Positions 23,501-32,282 of a stretch of DNA of 33,513 nt are shown here, one piece after another; the stretch's first letter is position 1; the number at the start of each line of letters is the position of its first letter. The stretch covers positions 1 through 33,513 of the forward strand of contig JAJEET010000045.1 of assembly GCA_022820835.1 (NCBI GenBank). The letters are read 5' to 3'. The notes beneath the pieces are model-generated. The model saw only the letters and a list, made by a program, of their open reading frames with translations. It was not told the DNA's origin and did no database searches. Origin of the DNA: Candidatus Poribacteria bacterium. GTDB taxonomy: Bacteria; Poribacteria; WGA-4E; WGA-3G. Both the position numbers and the translations under genes were made by a program.

Positions 23501-25708
23501 GTGTATAAGACCATAGCATTGCAGAAAGCGAAATACCTGTTTGTGCTTGTTGTATTCGTGATTGTATGCGGGTGTGATTCACAGCAAAAACAGCAGGCGA
23601 AGCAACCCGGTGCCCAGCAACCCGTATCCTCTGAAGTGATGGAACCCATCAGGCCGCCTCGTCCTGAAGACTGGTGGACATTCATGTACGATTTAGGATT
23701 TTCTGGGATGAGTCCTGATGAGACCCTGAAACCTCCGTTGGGTTTGCTGTGGAAATTTAAGACCGGCGGTCAACTCTACGCTTCCCCTGTCATAGCACAC
23801 GGGATTCTCTATATCGGTTCAACCGATGGGAAGTTATACGCGCTGGATGCGAAAGCGTGGGGAATCAAATGGGTATTTGATGCTGGAGAGGCCATCCGCT
23901 ATTCCGCTACCGTCTTCGGAGATCGGGTCTATTTTAGTGCTCGGAACAACAAGGTCTACGCGTTGGATGCCAGAACAGGTGAGAAACTGTGGGAGTTCAA
24001 ATCGAAAAATTGGATGGATGCGCCACCGATTGTTGCGGATAACACGGTTTATGTCGGTGCGTTCCCGTCAAAAATCTATCTGTTGAACGCGGGTACCGGT
24101 ACGCTTGAATCGGTGCGCGAGCGGACGGTTCATATCCGTGGCATCGAATACGGGTGCTCAAACGGCGTGTTCCGTCCAGTTTTTCCGCAACATAACGCTT
24201 CGTTATGGAGAGATTACACAAACGGGAGCGAGAGCTATCCTGTGACAGCAAACGGGACCGTCTATATCGGTGCACGCGATGGCAAACTTCACGCTTTTGA
24301 TGTGGCATCAAAGACACAGACTTGGGTGTACCAACTCGGCGGTTTTATAGAAGCTGCGCCTGCTATCTCCGACGGTATCCTCTACGCTGCATCTGGCGAT
24401 GGTACTGTTTATGCGTTTACCAACGCAACGGAAGATGCCCCGACAAAGGATCCCCGACAAATGGGTATTGTCGTGCATGACACAGCACCGGTCTATACGA
24501 CTAAGGAAGGGATGTCTGTGCTGTTAAATCTCAACGACGGTGTGCGTCTGCCGATCGTGCAAAGTTTGGACGATTGGTATGAGGTTGAACTTCCAAACGG
24601 GGCACACGGATGGTTGGATAAATTTGCCTTCGGTGAATTTGCGGAAACTGATGGTATCTTGTTCAATACAACTTTTGGACGTGAACGGGGTCTGCCGGCT
24701 GCTGACCCGCGTAGAATGCAATTGATTGAAGGCGGCGAGTTCCCGCACTGGAGTCCGGACGGAAAACTTGTCGCATTTCTGAAAAGGAACAACTTAAGCA
24801 GCAGGTATTGGCGTGCAAATGAACTATGGATCATGGACCAAGCGGGACAACAGGCACGGAAACTATACACTGGACAGTTTTACAATCCGTATGTCTCTTG
24901 GTCACTCGACAGTAGACTTTTAGCGTTTGAGGTCGATGAGGCGGGCGAACGCTATATCTATACAGTGGACTGGAAGTTCGGACGCGTTAAGCAGTTGGTT
25001 CGGGGTGAGGGACCGGCATGGTCGCCGACCTCAAACCGTTTGGTATTTAGACGACGTGACTTCTCTCAAACTGCGGAGATGGATGTCATCTACCGTGTTA
25101 ATAGTGACGGTAGCGACTTACGTGTTGTTGCGCGTGTGCCAATTGAACGTGTGCAACGTTCCTACACCTATCTCCCTGCTCCGTCTTGGTCACCAGACGG
25201 AACGCGCGTCGCTTTCGGTGTGAACAACGCAAAATACGTCGGTGTCCGCATCCAAAATATCGATGGCGAACGGTTAAAAGAGATTCAGACGCAACATCAA
25301 CAGGTTCACCAACTGAAGTGGTCAGTAGACGGGACACGGTTGGCTTATGTACTGTCGGGGAGTAACCGTCCGGCGGAACGAATCGACAGCCAGTTGCACA
25401 TATCAGAATCGGTGCAAACCGTAACACAGAGTGAAATCCTGAACCATACATCGCCATCATGGTCGCCGACAGGAAAGCAGTTGGCATATCTGGAACGAGA
25501 GGACTGCGAAGGCATCCGCTGGAAGGTCTGGGTTTATGACCTTGAAAGTGGCAAGAAGGTGCCTATTGCGCGCACGGCGATGAAACTGACATCCGTCGTC
25601 TGGATGCCAGATGGTGAACATCTCTGCTTATGGCAAACATCGGACTATCTGCGCGATAACGCTTATAAACCGGCACTGACAAGGGCGTGGATCGTGCCTG
25701 TTGATTAG
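23501..25708 (+). CDS. Lipoprotein with PQQ propeller, SH3 and TolB-like propeller
   Basis: A 735-residue predicted lipoprotein. The signal peptide ends in VIVCGC with lipid-bearing Cys25, then a Gln-rich linker. Residues about 60-310 form a PQQ/BamB-like propeller with repeats such as LLWKFKTGGQLYASPVIAHG, IGSTDGKLYALDAKAWGIKW and VYALDARTGEKLWEFKS. Residues about 320-385 look like a bacterial SH3 domain (LPIVQSLDDWYEVELPNGAH then GWLDKF). Residues about 400-735 are TolB/PD40 repeats (FPHWSPDGKLVAFLKR, APSWSPDGTRVAFGV, SPSWSPTGKQLAYLER). No enzymatic motif is seen; a scaffold or surface binding role is likely. Start GTG 23501 has a good ribosome binding site and the frame opens nowhere else. 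The TAG stop is the first three bases of a MITE. Confidence 0.85.
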   Translation: MYKTIALQKAKYLFVLVVFVIVCGCDSQQKQQAKQPGAQQPVSSEVMEPIRPPRPEDWWTFMYDLGFSGMSPDETLKPPLGLLWKFKTGGQLYASPVIAHGILYIGSTDGKLYALDAKAWGIKWVFDAGEAIRYSATVFGDRVYFSARNNKVYALDARTGEKLWEFKSKNWMDAPPIVADNTVYVGAFPSKIYLLNAGTGTLESVRERTVHIRGIEYGCSNGVFRPVFPQHNASLWRDYTNGSESYPVTANGTVYIGARDGKLHAFDVASKTQTWVYQLGGFIEAAPAISDGILYAASGDGTVYAFTNATEDAPTKDPRQMGIVVHDTAPVYTTKEGMSVLLNLNDGVRLPIVQSLDDWYEVELPNGAHGWLDKFAFGEFAETDGILFNTTFGRERGLPAADPRRMQLIEGGEFPHWSPDGKLVAFLKRNNLSSRYWRANELWIMDQAGQQARKLYTGQFYNPYVSWSLDSRLLAFEVDEAGERYIYTVDWKFGRVKQLVRGEGPAWSPTSNRLVFRRRDFSQTAEMDVIYRVNSDGSDLRVVARVPIERVQRSYTYLPAPSWSPDGTRVAFGVNNAKYVGVRIQNIDGERLKEIQTQHQQVHQLKWSVDGTRLAYVLSGSNRPAERIDSQLHISESVQTVTQSEILNHTSPSWSPTGKQLAYLEREDCEGIRWKVWVYDLESGKKVPIARTAMKLTSVVWMPDGEHLCLWQTSDYLRDNAYKPALTRAWIVPVD

Positions 25709-25797
25709 GACTTACGCCCACTCACTTGCAGGTGGGGTTCAAACCCCGCCTGACGCACATATTATGTAGAATTTCATAAAAAAACACGTAAGTCCTA
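25706..25797. mobile_element. MITE-like element, copy A, with 11-bp terminal inverted repeats
   Basis: Perfect terminal inverted repeats TAGGACTTACG (25706-25716) and CGTAAGTCCTA (25787-25797) enclose 70 bp with a central hairpin AGGTGGGGTT/AACCCCGCCT. The outermost TA on both sides fits a TA target duplication, as in IS630/Tc1-type elements. There is no coding capacity. A related decayed copy lies at 20176-20258 in opposite orientation. Confidence 0.8.
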
Positions 25798-25945
25798 TCC
25801 TAAAATTCGGACCCTTGAATAACTGAATACAATAGCCTAACACTTTCGGTCTTCAAGAGGATACCTGTTTTTTTTCTAAAACGTCAACTCCTCCCTCAAG
25901 TAATACGCTGCCAAAAACTTTGCACACCCTATATTAATTTAAAAT
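25798..25945. other. AT-rich gap before the primase-like gene
   Basis: Nothing recognisable between the MITE and the promoter at 25946: no frame, hairpin or repeat stands out. The whole gene-free stretch from 25709 to 26153 holds only the MITE, this segment, the promoter and a 5' leader of about 170 nt. Confidence 0.5.
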
Positions 25946-25974
25946 TTGACCCAAAATGGAATTTTTGATAAAAT
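25946..25974 (+). promoter_or_regulatory. Promoter of the primase-like gene
   Basis: TTGACC (25946-25951), 17-nt spacer, TAAAAT (25969-25974). Leader of about 173 nt to ATG 26154. Confidence 0.65.
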
Positions 25975-26153
25975 ATATTCTTAACTGATATTTATCGAGG
26001 TTCTTTTCGGTTAGTTTTATGGAAATGTGCCATGACTTCAATGAGTGTGTTGTTCTCCTGTGAATTGATCTGCACGCGATTCTATATTCTGTTTATGAAC
26101 TGCAGGTTTCGCAGCTGTATGCCCTATGCGCATCACATAAAGGAGATGTGTTG

Positions 26154-29003
26154 ATGACAACCAATGTCCTACCAGATATTATTTCACGCTGCCACCGCCG
26201 GCGCGAGAAACCACTTAAGCAACGGAAGACGATCGTAACACCGCTGCCTTACAAACGGCTTCCGTACTACTTCACAGCGCATTGCGCGCACAGATATCCT
26301 GTGATACTCCAAGACTTGGAAGCCGCAGGTATTTCCTTTATGCCGATAGGGCGAGCCCCTGGATCCGACCGTCCGCCGCGATCTTTTGGGGGTGATCGGT
26401 TCTTGAAGCGTCAACAGGCGGCAGACTGGGACACCGTCCAATGGTCAAAGTCGTGGGGGATTCACGTGTATACCGGGATGCCTTCGGCACGCGATGACGC
26501 GCCCTGGCACGACATCGACTTTAAATATGAAGCCTTGTGTGCCGCACCTGATGCCGTTCTTGCCTGCGTTCAAGCACTTGTTGACTCTGTTATGAACCCA
26601 TTATTGACAATATCAAAGTCCGGAGGGTTGCGCTTTTCTTGCAGGGTACCGGGGTACTTGCACCCGGATGCCAAGCAAACACGGTTATATGTTTATAAAG
26701 GGACACCGACAGCAGAAAATTCGGAGCAACACGACGCGTATCTTGAAATCTTCGGCGAGAAAGGACACACTTGCTGGGATGCACGCCATGAAATCCTGAT
26801 TGGCGATCTGTTAGATCCGCCCGTGATTTCCAAAGAGGTCCTCTTTGCGCCTATCGATGCCCTTCGCGCGGTGCTTCACGAACCGGTTCCGCAAAGCCTT
26901 CAATACACGGAGAACGCCGCCGAAGTGCCATACTCTCTCGGATCGAATAGGCTTGATCTCGCCAAAGAGGCGTTTTTCAAGCGCGGGTTTGCCTATGTCA
27001 GGCAAGCGGATGGATTTCACTATTGGCACCGACAGGCGAGTGAGAGTGACAGCACGGAGGTATCATTATGGGAGAACGAAGAGGGCGTGTGGATACGTGC
27101 CGCTACGTCTGATACCGGGCTGCCTACCGAAGCAACACTCATAACAGATGTTTGGGCGGATACTGGCATCCTCCTGCCGCTTCCCTCGACGGGGTTCCCT
27201 GTAGACAATAAGGTGCCTGCCGTTCGGGAAGGGAAACTCAGTCCATTGGCAATAAAACGTCCGGATCCGGTATTACAAAAGTCTAAGCCTACCGAAAAGA
27301 CTTCTGAAACACACGAAGAAATTAGCGTTCAGGTGCAGCGTGCTCTTGATAGGAACGTACGCGTCCTTGGATTTATTTCTCATATAGATTCGGAGAAAGA
27401 TGGCGAAGTAGAATCCCTACAAACTACCAAAACACAAATATTAGAGAATTCTCGACTGTTTTTGGATCCACGCTACGGGAAAGTCGTGGAACGACTTCTC
27501 GAAAGGCATGATGGCACACATCCGCTTTGTATCATCAATGTCCTGAGAGAAAATGCCCTGTTTCTTGAATGCGAATTATCAAAAACCGAATTAGAGGCGT
27601 GGGCTGCCAACTGGCGAGGCAGTGCTTTAGGAAACTTTGCCATACTCCTACTCAATGCAGTAGGAATCAGAGACAAATCCCATGCTCATTCTATCAGATG
27701 CCTCCGGACAGTGATGCAGATGTTTGAATGGCTGGAAGAAGAACTTATTCAACAGATGTGCCACGTCAATGTACAGGACAGAGCGGTCGCACGAGAGACA
27801 ATGGATGCAGAGATTTCTTCGGATCCAGACTGGACGTTCTGGCATCAACTCAAACGTTTCTTTGCCCATTACACGAGGGACGCTGATGCCCCGATGCGAT
27901 GGGAGGACGAAGCGCTACGTTTCTGGGTGCCGCCGGTCCTACATCCAAGCGTCAGGCACCTTTTGGTCACCTCCCCGGCTCTCTACGGCGAGCATCTACG
28001 TCGGACGTTCTTGGATGAGGAGACTGAGATTCTTCCCACCCGACCGACAGCGTGGGTTCCCGGAAACAGCGTTTTCCAGATTCGCACCGGTATTTATCCA
28101 CGGAGGGCAATTTTAGATCTCGCTAACACGTGGGATGTTCTTGGAGTGTCTGAAACGGGGCAGCACCTTTTTTGGAGAATCCAAGCTGAAATTGAACGGG
28201 ATCCGAATATTAAGCATGGGATTATAACGCATGTTTACACGATTGGACAGCTGAAGGCTATCTCGGAAAACGAGAATGTCTGTTTTTTGACGGATTTCCG
28301 AAGGGTGAAAGGATTGGAAACCGCTTTTCAAGAGGCAGAAGTCATCTGGATAGTTGGCGCGCCGGAAGTAGAACAACACGTCATTTTGGAACGTACGCAG
28401 ATATTGTTCGGAAACGACGAGGAACCCCTCTTCTATGAAATGGAAGCGGAGCCCTACCGCTACAAAGACGAACGCGTCCAGAGCGTTTATGAAAAAACGG
28501 TCACCTGTATATTCGCACAGATTATGGAGCTGGCTCAGTTGAACCGTTTGGCAAACAAGAAAGTTATGTTGATCACAGGTTTGCAAATTCCTGAGATTAC
28601 CGACAGACCCGAAACACTCCTTTTTGACTGGGAAGATTTCGATGTCGCCGGGGGGTTAGATAAACTCGATGAGGTGATAGCGACCCGCCAAGGCTTTGAG
28701 ACGGAACGCGACAATCTAACACCTGAATCCGGCAGAAAAGAAGTAGAACGTGTATTAGGATGTTCGACAAGGCAGGCGAACCGAGTGTTGCAAAGAATGA
28801 GGGGTGGGAAGCCACGTGTTCTTTTCCGCGAGCAAATTCTTGAACTCCTCGCTGACGGAGAGAAAAAAACACCCGAATTCGCGGCAGCGATTCAAGGACA
28901 TCCAAAAGCGATAAATACAGAACTCACGCGCCTTGTAAATATGGGTGAAATTGTAAAGGTTCGACGAGGGCTTTACAGACTTCCAGAACCTGAGAACGGA
29001 TAG
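26154..29003 (+). CDS. Primase-polymerase-like protein with helicase-like C-terminal region
   Basis: A 949-residue protein. The N-terminal part looks like a bifunctional primase/polymerase domain: WHDIDFKYE with acidic pair D120/D122, the nucleotide-site motif SKSGGLRFSCR (S156-G158) and a third acid in YLEIFGEKGH (E198). Residues about 580-800 resemble the second half of a superfamily 2 helicase (HLLVTSPALYGEHLRRTF, FLTDFRRVKGLETAFQEAEV, LERTQILFGNDEEP). No P-loop GKT or DExx box is found in between. The C-terminus has two helix-turn-helix units (about 855-885 and 893-945). ATG 26154 was chosen because AGGAG lies 8 nt upstream; GTG 26148 is too close to it. No replication or mobile partner genes are adjacent. 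Function is inferred only from these motifs. Confidence 0.65.
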   Translation: MTTNVLPDIISRCHRRREKPLKQRKTIVTPLPYKRLPYYFTAHCAHRYPVILQDLEAAGISFMPIGRAPGSDRPPRSFGGDRFLKRQQAADWDTVQWSKSWGIHVYTGMPSARDDAPWHDIDFKYEALCAAPDAVLACVQALVDSVMNPLLTISKSGGLRFSCRVPGYLHPDAKQTRLYVYKGTPTAENSEQHDAYLEIFGEKGHTCWDARHEILIGDLLDPPVISKEVLFAPIDALRAVLHEPVPQSLQYTENAAEVPYSLGSNRLDLAKEAFFKRGFAYVRQADGFHYWHRQASESDSTEVSLWENEEGVWIRAATSDTGLPTEATLITDVWADTGILLPLPSTGFPVDNKVPAVREGKLSPLAIKRPDPVLQKSKPTEKTSETHEEISVQVQRALDRNVRVLGFISHIDSEKDGEVESLQTTKTQILENSRLFLDPRYGKVVERLLERHDGTHPLCIINVLRENALFLECELSKTELEAWAANWRGSALGNFAILLLNAVGIRDKSHAHSIRCLRTVMQMFEWLEEELIQQMCHVNVQDRAVARETMDAEISSDPDWTFWHQLKRFFAHYTRDADAPMRWEDEALRFWVPPVLHPSVRHLLVTSPALYGEHLRRTFLDEETEILPTRPTAWVPGNSVFQIRTGIYPRRAILDLANTWDVLGVSETGQHLFWRIQAEIERDPNIKHGIITHVYTIGQLKAISENENVCFLTDFRRVKGLETAFQEAEVIWIVGAPEVEQHVILERTQILFGNDEEPLFYEMEAEPYRYKDERVQSVYEKTVTCIFAQIMELAQLNRLANKKVMLITGLQIPEITDRPETLLFDWEDFDVAGGLDKLDEVIATRQGFETERDNLTPESGRKEVERVLGCSTRQANRVLQRMRGGKPRVLFREQILELLADGEKKTPEFAAAIQGHPKAINTELTRLVNMGEIVKVRRGLYRLPEPENG

Positions 29004-29087
29004 CACGCACGCTAAAAATCCCTAAATTGACACTTGTGGTGCTTCTAAACTTTCTTTGCGTTCACGTTTCTATAAGTCTTATCCACT

Positions 29088-30257
29088 TTAAAATGCTGCT
29101 TCAAACAGTGCTGCCATATCCGCTTCTGTGCACACTCTCGGATTGAATTTATGGCAGTGATCCAGCATCGCATCCGCTCCGAGTTTTGGGATTTTTGCTC
29201 GGTCTAAGCCTGCGTCTCCGAGACCTTTCGGCATATTTAACTCCCTATTGAATGCCCTAATTTTATCAATAGCGGCGTGTGCTGCTTCATCGTTATCCAT
29301 ACTGCTGGTATCTATGCCCAAAACGCGAGCGATCTCGGCGTATTTCTCCGTTGCGTGAGAAAAGTTGAATTCCATGACAGGTGGAAGTAGAATCGCGTTC
29401 GCCACGCCGTGTGGGATAGGCGCGTCCGTGGAGAGCTGATGCGCCAGCGAATGGACGGCACCGAGTCCTTTCTGGAACGAAAACGCCGCCATACACGAGC
29501 CTAAGAGCATCTCACCGCGTGCGGTTACATCGCCACCATCGTGATAGACCTTTTGGATATTCGCACTCAACATTCTGAGTGCTTGCAACGCAACACCTTC
29601 GGCGATCGGATGGTACTTCGTCGCGACATACGCCTCAATACCGTGCGTGATGGCATCCATACCCGTAGCAGCAGTGAGTGCCGGTGGCATACCGAGCGTT
29701 ATCCCCGGATCCAAGAGCGCGATGTTCGACATGTTAAACGGCGTAACGATTGCGCGCTTCCGCCATCTATCGGTTGTATTTAGCGATGTATCCGTAATAA
29801 TCGCGCCTTGTGAAACCTCACTGCCGGTGCCTGCGGTTGTTGGCACACATATCAGCGGCGGCATATCGCCTCGGATCCGTTCAATGCCACCGACATCCGC
29901 GTAATACGGTTCCAACGGGGGCGCGTGCGTCGTCAAGAGACGGATCGCCTTCGCAGCATCCATCACGCTTCCACCACCGACCGCAATGACGATATCGCAG
30001 GCTTCCGATTTGTAGGCTGCTACACCGTCGTTAATACTGAGATCCGTCGGATTCGGTTCGATGTCTAAATAGGTAACGGATGGCAAACCGCTTGCGTGTA
30101 AAGCCTCTATCGCTTTGGCAAGGATACCGGCATTCATAACACCTGCGTCGCTCACCAAGAGTGGTCTTTTGCAGCCGAAACTTTTAATGTGTTCGCCTAA
30201 GTTTTGGATGGCACCGTCGCCGAATTCAATTCGTGGCGGTAAAAAATAGTTTTGCAT
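29088..30257 (-). CDS. Iron-containing alcohol dehydrogenase
   Basis: Type III (Fe-dependent) NAD(P)-linked alcohol dehydrogenase of 389 residues. The dinucleotide-binding part has AVGGGSVMDAAKAIRLL and PTTAGTGSEVS. The metal site is formed by D and H in AATGMDAITHGIEAYVA and H in VHSLAHQLSTDAPIPHGVAN. It reduces or oxidises small alcohols/aldehydes; the substrate cannot be named (butanol, 1,3-propanediol and lactaldehyde enzymes share this fold). ATG 30257 has AGGA 11 nt upstream. It converges with the primase-like gene, with only 84 nt between, and lies downstream of the LamG-like gene and a hairpin. Confidence 0.93.
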   Translation of the reverse strand: MQNYFLPPRIEFGDGAIQNLGEHIKSFGCKRPLLVSDAGVMNAGILAKAIEALHASGLPSVTYLDIEPNPTDLSINDGVAAYKSEACDIVIAVGGGSVMDAAKAIRLLTTHAPPLEPYYADVGGIERIRGDMPPLICVPTTAGTGSEVSQGAIITDTSLNTTDRWRKRAIVTPFNMSNIALLDPGITLGMPPALTAATGMDAITHGIEAYVATKYHPIAEGVALQALRMLSANIQKVYHDGGDVTARGEMLLGSCMAAFSFQKGLGAVHSLAHQLSTDAPIPHGVANAILLPPVMEFNFSHATEKYAEIARVLGIDTSSMDNDEAAHAAIDKIRAFNRELNMPKGLGDAGLDRAKIPKLGADAMLDHCHKFNPRVCTEADMAALFEAAF

Positions 30258-30297
30258 CTGCTGTCAATTCCTAAAATTTGACATTTCCGGCATAAAG

Positions 30298-30326
30298 GTA
30301 GCGCGAGGGACTGATACCTCGCGCTA
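30298..30326 (+). repeat. GTAG-associated hairpin between LamG-like gene and alcohol dehydrogenase
   Basis: TAGCGCGAGG (30299-30308) and CCTCGCGCTA (30317-30326) form a perfect 10-bp stem with an 8-nt loop. Preceded by G it starts GTAG, like the REP copies. There is no T run. It may act as a transcript end or processing site for the LamG-like gene. Confidence 0.6.
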
Positions 30327-30350
30327 TAGGTTATCAAACACGTAGAAAAT

Positions 30351-31070
30351 CTATTTCGTGGATTTGAGGTGTCCCCAAGTTGTGGCGAGCTTGCTTTGAG
30401 GATTGACAGCTAAGGGACCATCAGGTCCGTAAACGATGACATCGTCATAATTGGCAACTGTTGACCATGTGGCGAGTCCGATTCTGCCGACCCCGTTTTC
30501 AGTGTCATCATCCACTGACGCGACTTCTTCATCGTCAAGGATGACCGTGTAGCTGCCGGGTTTATTGACAATCTTGATGTTGTACCATTCGTCGTCTTCG
30601 ATGGAGTGGTTGCTATGGGCACCGGCTTTACCACCCCACGACTCAACCTGTGAGCGGGTGTTTCCCCAACCGCCGAGGTTCCACCAGTACTCTAAGGAAG
30701 GTTTGAGGTTTGCCATACGTGGTGGGTGGTCTTCCAGAACTAACCCACGCGGTTCCATCAAACCTTGGCATCGGAACATAATCAGGAAACCTTCGGCACC
30801 ACTGACCTTACTCCCTTTTACTTCAAAGGTATAATCGTTCCATTCATCATCCCAGAATTCATCAGCGACGACGCTCATGCAGTTGACTGAATTTAGAAGT
30901 TGGTGGTATTCATCATTTTTGAATTCCCACTCTCCGGAGAGCGGCACCCATTTATCTGCCGATGCTTTTGGATCGTCGAAATTGTCCTCAAAATAGGTTT
31001 GCGACATCGCAATCGCAGCAATGCCGAGCGTGATGCCGCAGACAGCGATGAACAAGATACATTTTTTCAT
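30351..31070 (-). CDS. Secreted LamG/ConA-like jelly-roll protein
   Basis: The 239 residues begin with a signal peptide (MKKCILFIAVCGITLGIAAIA, cleavage likely near AMS-Q), so the protein is exported. The mature part is a beta-jelly-roll of the LamG/DUF1080-like kind: FEDNFDDPKASADKWVPLSG, EWNDYTFEVKGSKVSGAEGF, DEWYNIKIVNKPGSYTVILD and RIGLATWSTVANYDDVIVYG are the usual strand pairs of sugar-binding or glycosidase-associated domains. No catalytic residues can be assigned. Start ATG 31070 was chosen because AAGGAG lies 9 nt upstream and a signal peptide follows. The frame stays open to 31154, but that extension is the translation of a REP composite element. Confidence 0.8.
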   Translation of the reverse strand: MKKCILFIAVCGITLGIAAIAMSQTYFEDNFDDPKASADKWVPLSGEWEFKNDEYHQLLNSVNCMSVVADEFWDDEWNDYTFEVKGSKVSGAEGFLIMFRCQGLMEPRGLVLEDHPPRMANLKPSLEYWWNLGGWGNTRSQVESWGGKAGAHSNHSIEDDEWYNIKIVNKPGSYTVILDDEEVASVDDDTENGVGRIGLATWSTVANYDDVIVYGPDGPLAVNPQSKLATTWGHLKSTK

Positions 31071-31101
31071 AGCGCAATTCTCCTTTTCAGATGTGTTTCG
31101 C

Positions 31102-31199
31102 GTAGCATGGTTTCCTGTTAGGCTGTGTCTCTTTGGTGTCTTCTTCTGTAGCATAGCCTGTTAGGCTGTGCAGATATAGCCTGTTAGTTTATGCTTTTC
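31102..31199 (+). repeat. REP composite element, copy 1
   Basis: About 98 bp holding three related units: a degenerate GTAG unit (31102-31127), the full REP (31148-31170: GTAG then CATAGCCT-GTT-AGGCTGTG) and a partial unit ending TTTATGC (31174-31195). It aligns end to end with 32283-32391 upstream of the transposase gene. Confidence 0.8.
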
Positions 31200-31280
31200 T
31201 CATTTTACCTACTAAACTTCGGACAATTCGTATCACATTTATAGTGACCTCTAAAAATAATGAGACACACTTTGAAAGAT

Positions 31281-31303
31281 GGGCGAGGGGACCTCGCCCC
31301 TAC
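31281..31303 (-). repeat. Second GTAG-hairpin type
   Basis: On minus: GTAG then GGGCGAGG-TCC-CCTCGCCC, a perfect 8-bp stem with a 3-nt loop. Same architecture as the REP copies but a different, GC-rich stem. Confidence 0.65.
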
Positions 31304-31469
31304 GAACAGCCTTCTGTTAAAGGAAAAGGGTCTGATTAATTGTTGGTTTTACTATAGATTGATTTTTCAAAGATCGTGAAAGTCTTCTACGAGTCAGAAT
31401 TCGCGGTAAAGATAATGAAAGATCACCGACGATCAGAAACACGTTTGCTAACAGTCTACACTACACTGG

Positions 31470-31492
31470 CACAGGCTAACAGCCTATGCTAC
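31470..31492 (-). repeat. REP hairpin downstream of the RAYT gene
   Basis: On minus: GTAG then CATAGGCT-GTT-AGCCTGTG. A degenerate neighbour unit lies at 31441-31464. It is opposite in orientation to the composites at 31102 and 32283. Confidence 0.8.
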
Positions 31493-31513
31493 AAAAGATT
31501 ACGTGATACCAAC

Positions 31514-32266
31514 TCATGTTTTAGATTGTGGTAAAAAATCTAATCGACAATAACTCCATTGCCATTTTTCCCATGTATCCACTAAACCTGCCTTAACGGG
31601 ATTATTGAGAACATAGGTGACAATCCGATGCCATTCGCTTGCGTCCCGAATAACATGATCGTAACTTTCTCCCTGCCAGAATGCACCACTCCGTCCTAAC
31701 AGAAGATTAGCTTTGCGAGCCGTATATCCCTTAAGAGACTGCATAATAGAGGAAAGTGAATTGTAGCACAAATCTTCCGTTTGTGCTGTATTTTCTGCCG
31801 AATTAACAACGTCTGTTTTGGAAGATGGCAGTGGAAGCGGCGCAAATACAACGTGGACATGATTTGCCATAATACAATAGGCATCCAAACGGTACACCTT
31901 TCCATCTCGGTAGTGTAGACTATCCGCTATCTCCTTAGCAATCCGATCATCTTTGAGCCATACAGGGCCACTTTCTACACTGTCTAAGGTCTTTTCAAAT
32001 TTTCGGAACCATTGCCTTCTCCATTCCAAGTATTTATTTTTTTCCTCAAAACGTCTATGTTGCGTTGACGCGTGCTCGGAGTCATTTTGCAACCTGAGAA
32101 GCCTTGATTCCTCCTTGTCAAATTGTAATTTTTCCGTTCTCCACTCCGCTAATACATACTGTGGTATAGATCCAGCCAGTTGGAATGTTACAAAGAGAGT
32201 TGCCCCAGGTGTCTGTATATGAGGTAAGTTACGACGGTAAAACGATTTAAACTCATTTTGACTCAT
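31514..32266 (-). CDS. REP-associated tyrosine transposase (RAYT, Y1/HUH)
   Basis: A 250-residue single-strand DNA nuclease of the Y1_Tnp/TnpA-REP family, expected to nick and move REP hairpins. The HUH metal motif is MANHVHVVFAPLP (His-Val-His), the catalytic tyrosine is in FWQGESYDHVIRD, and LNNPVKAGLVDTWEKWQWS is the typical C-terminal signature. The N-terminus (FKSFYRRNLPHIQTPGATLF then VTFQLAGSIP) matches the family start. ATG 32266 was chosen because the open frame up to 32335 is only the translation of the upstream repeat; the ribosome binding site is poor. It is flanked by REP copies at 31470-31492 and 32283-32391. All active-site residues are present, so it may be active. Confidence 0.9.
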   Translation of the reverse strand: MSQNEFKSFYRRNLPHIQTPGATLFVTFQLAGSIPQYVLAEWRTEKLQFDKEESRLLRLQNDSEHASTQHRRFEEKNKYLEWRRQWFRKFEKTLDSVESGPVWLKDDRIAKEIADSLHYRDGKVYRLDAYCIMANHVHVVFAPLPLPSSKTDVVNSAENTAQTEDLCYNSLSSIMQSLKGYTARKANLLLGRSGAFWQGESYDHVIRDASEWHRIVTYVLNNPVKAGLVDTWEKWQWSYCRLDFLPQSKT

Positions 32267-32282
32267 CCTGCTTGTATCCCTT

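Larger units (their letters stand above)
31071..31513. other. Gene-free, repeat-rich interval
   Basis: From upstream of the LamG-like gene to the RAYT stop: REP composite (31102-31199), a 20-bp motif ACTAAACTTCGGACAATTCG (31211-31230) that recurs with three differences at 33265-33284, a GC-rich hairpin with GTAG foot (31281-31303), about 135 bp with nothing recognisable (31304-31440), a degenerate REP (31441-31464) and a good REP (31470-31492). Confidence 0.7.

Noticed and set aside
26148..26153. GTG at 26148 as start of the primase-like gene
   Set aside because: Only 2 nt from AGGAG; ATG 26154 has an 8-nt spacing.
31102..31492. Series of short repeats as a CRISPR array
   Set aside because: Units are irregularly spaced, occur in both orientations, carry no regular spacers, and no cas gene is present.
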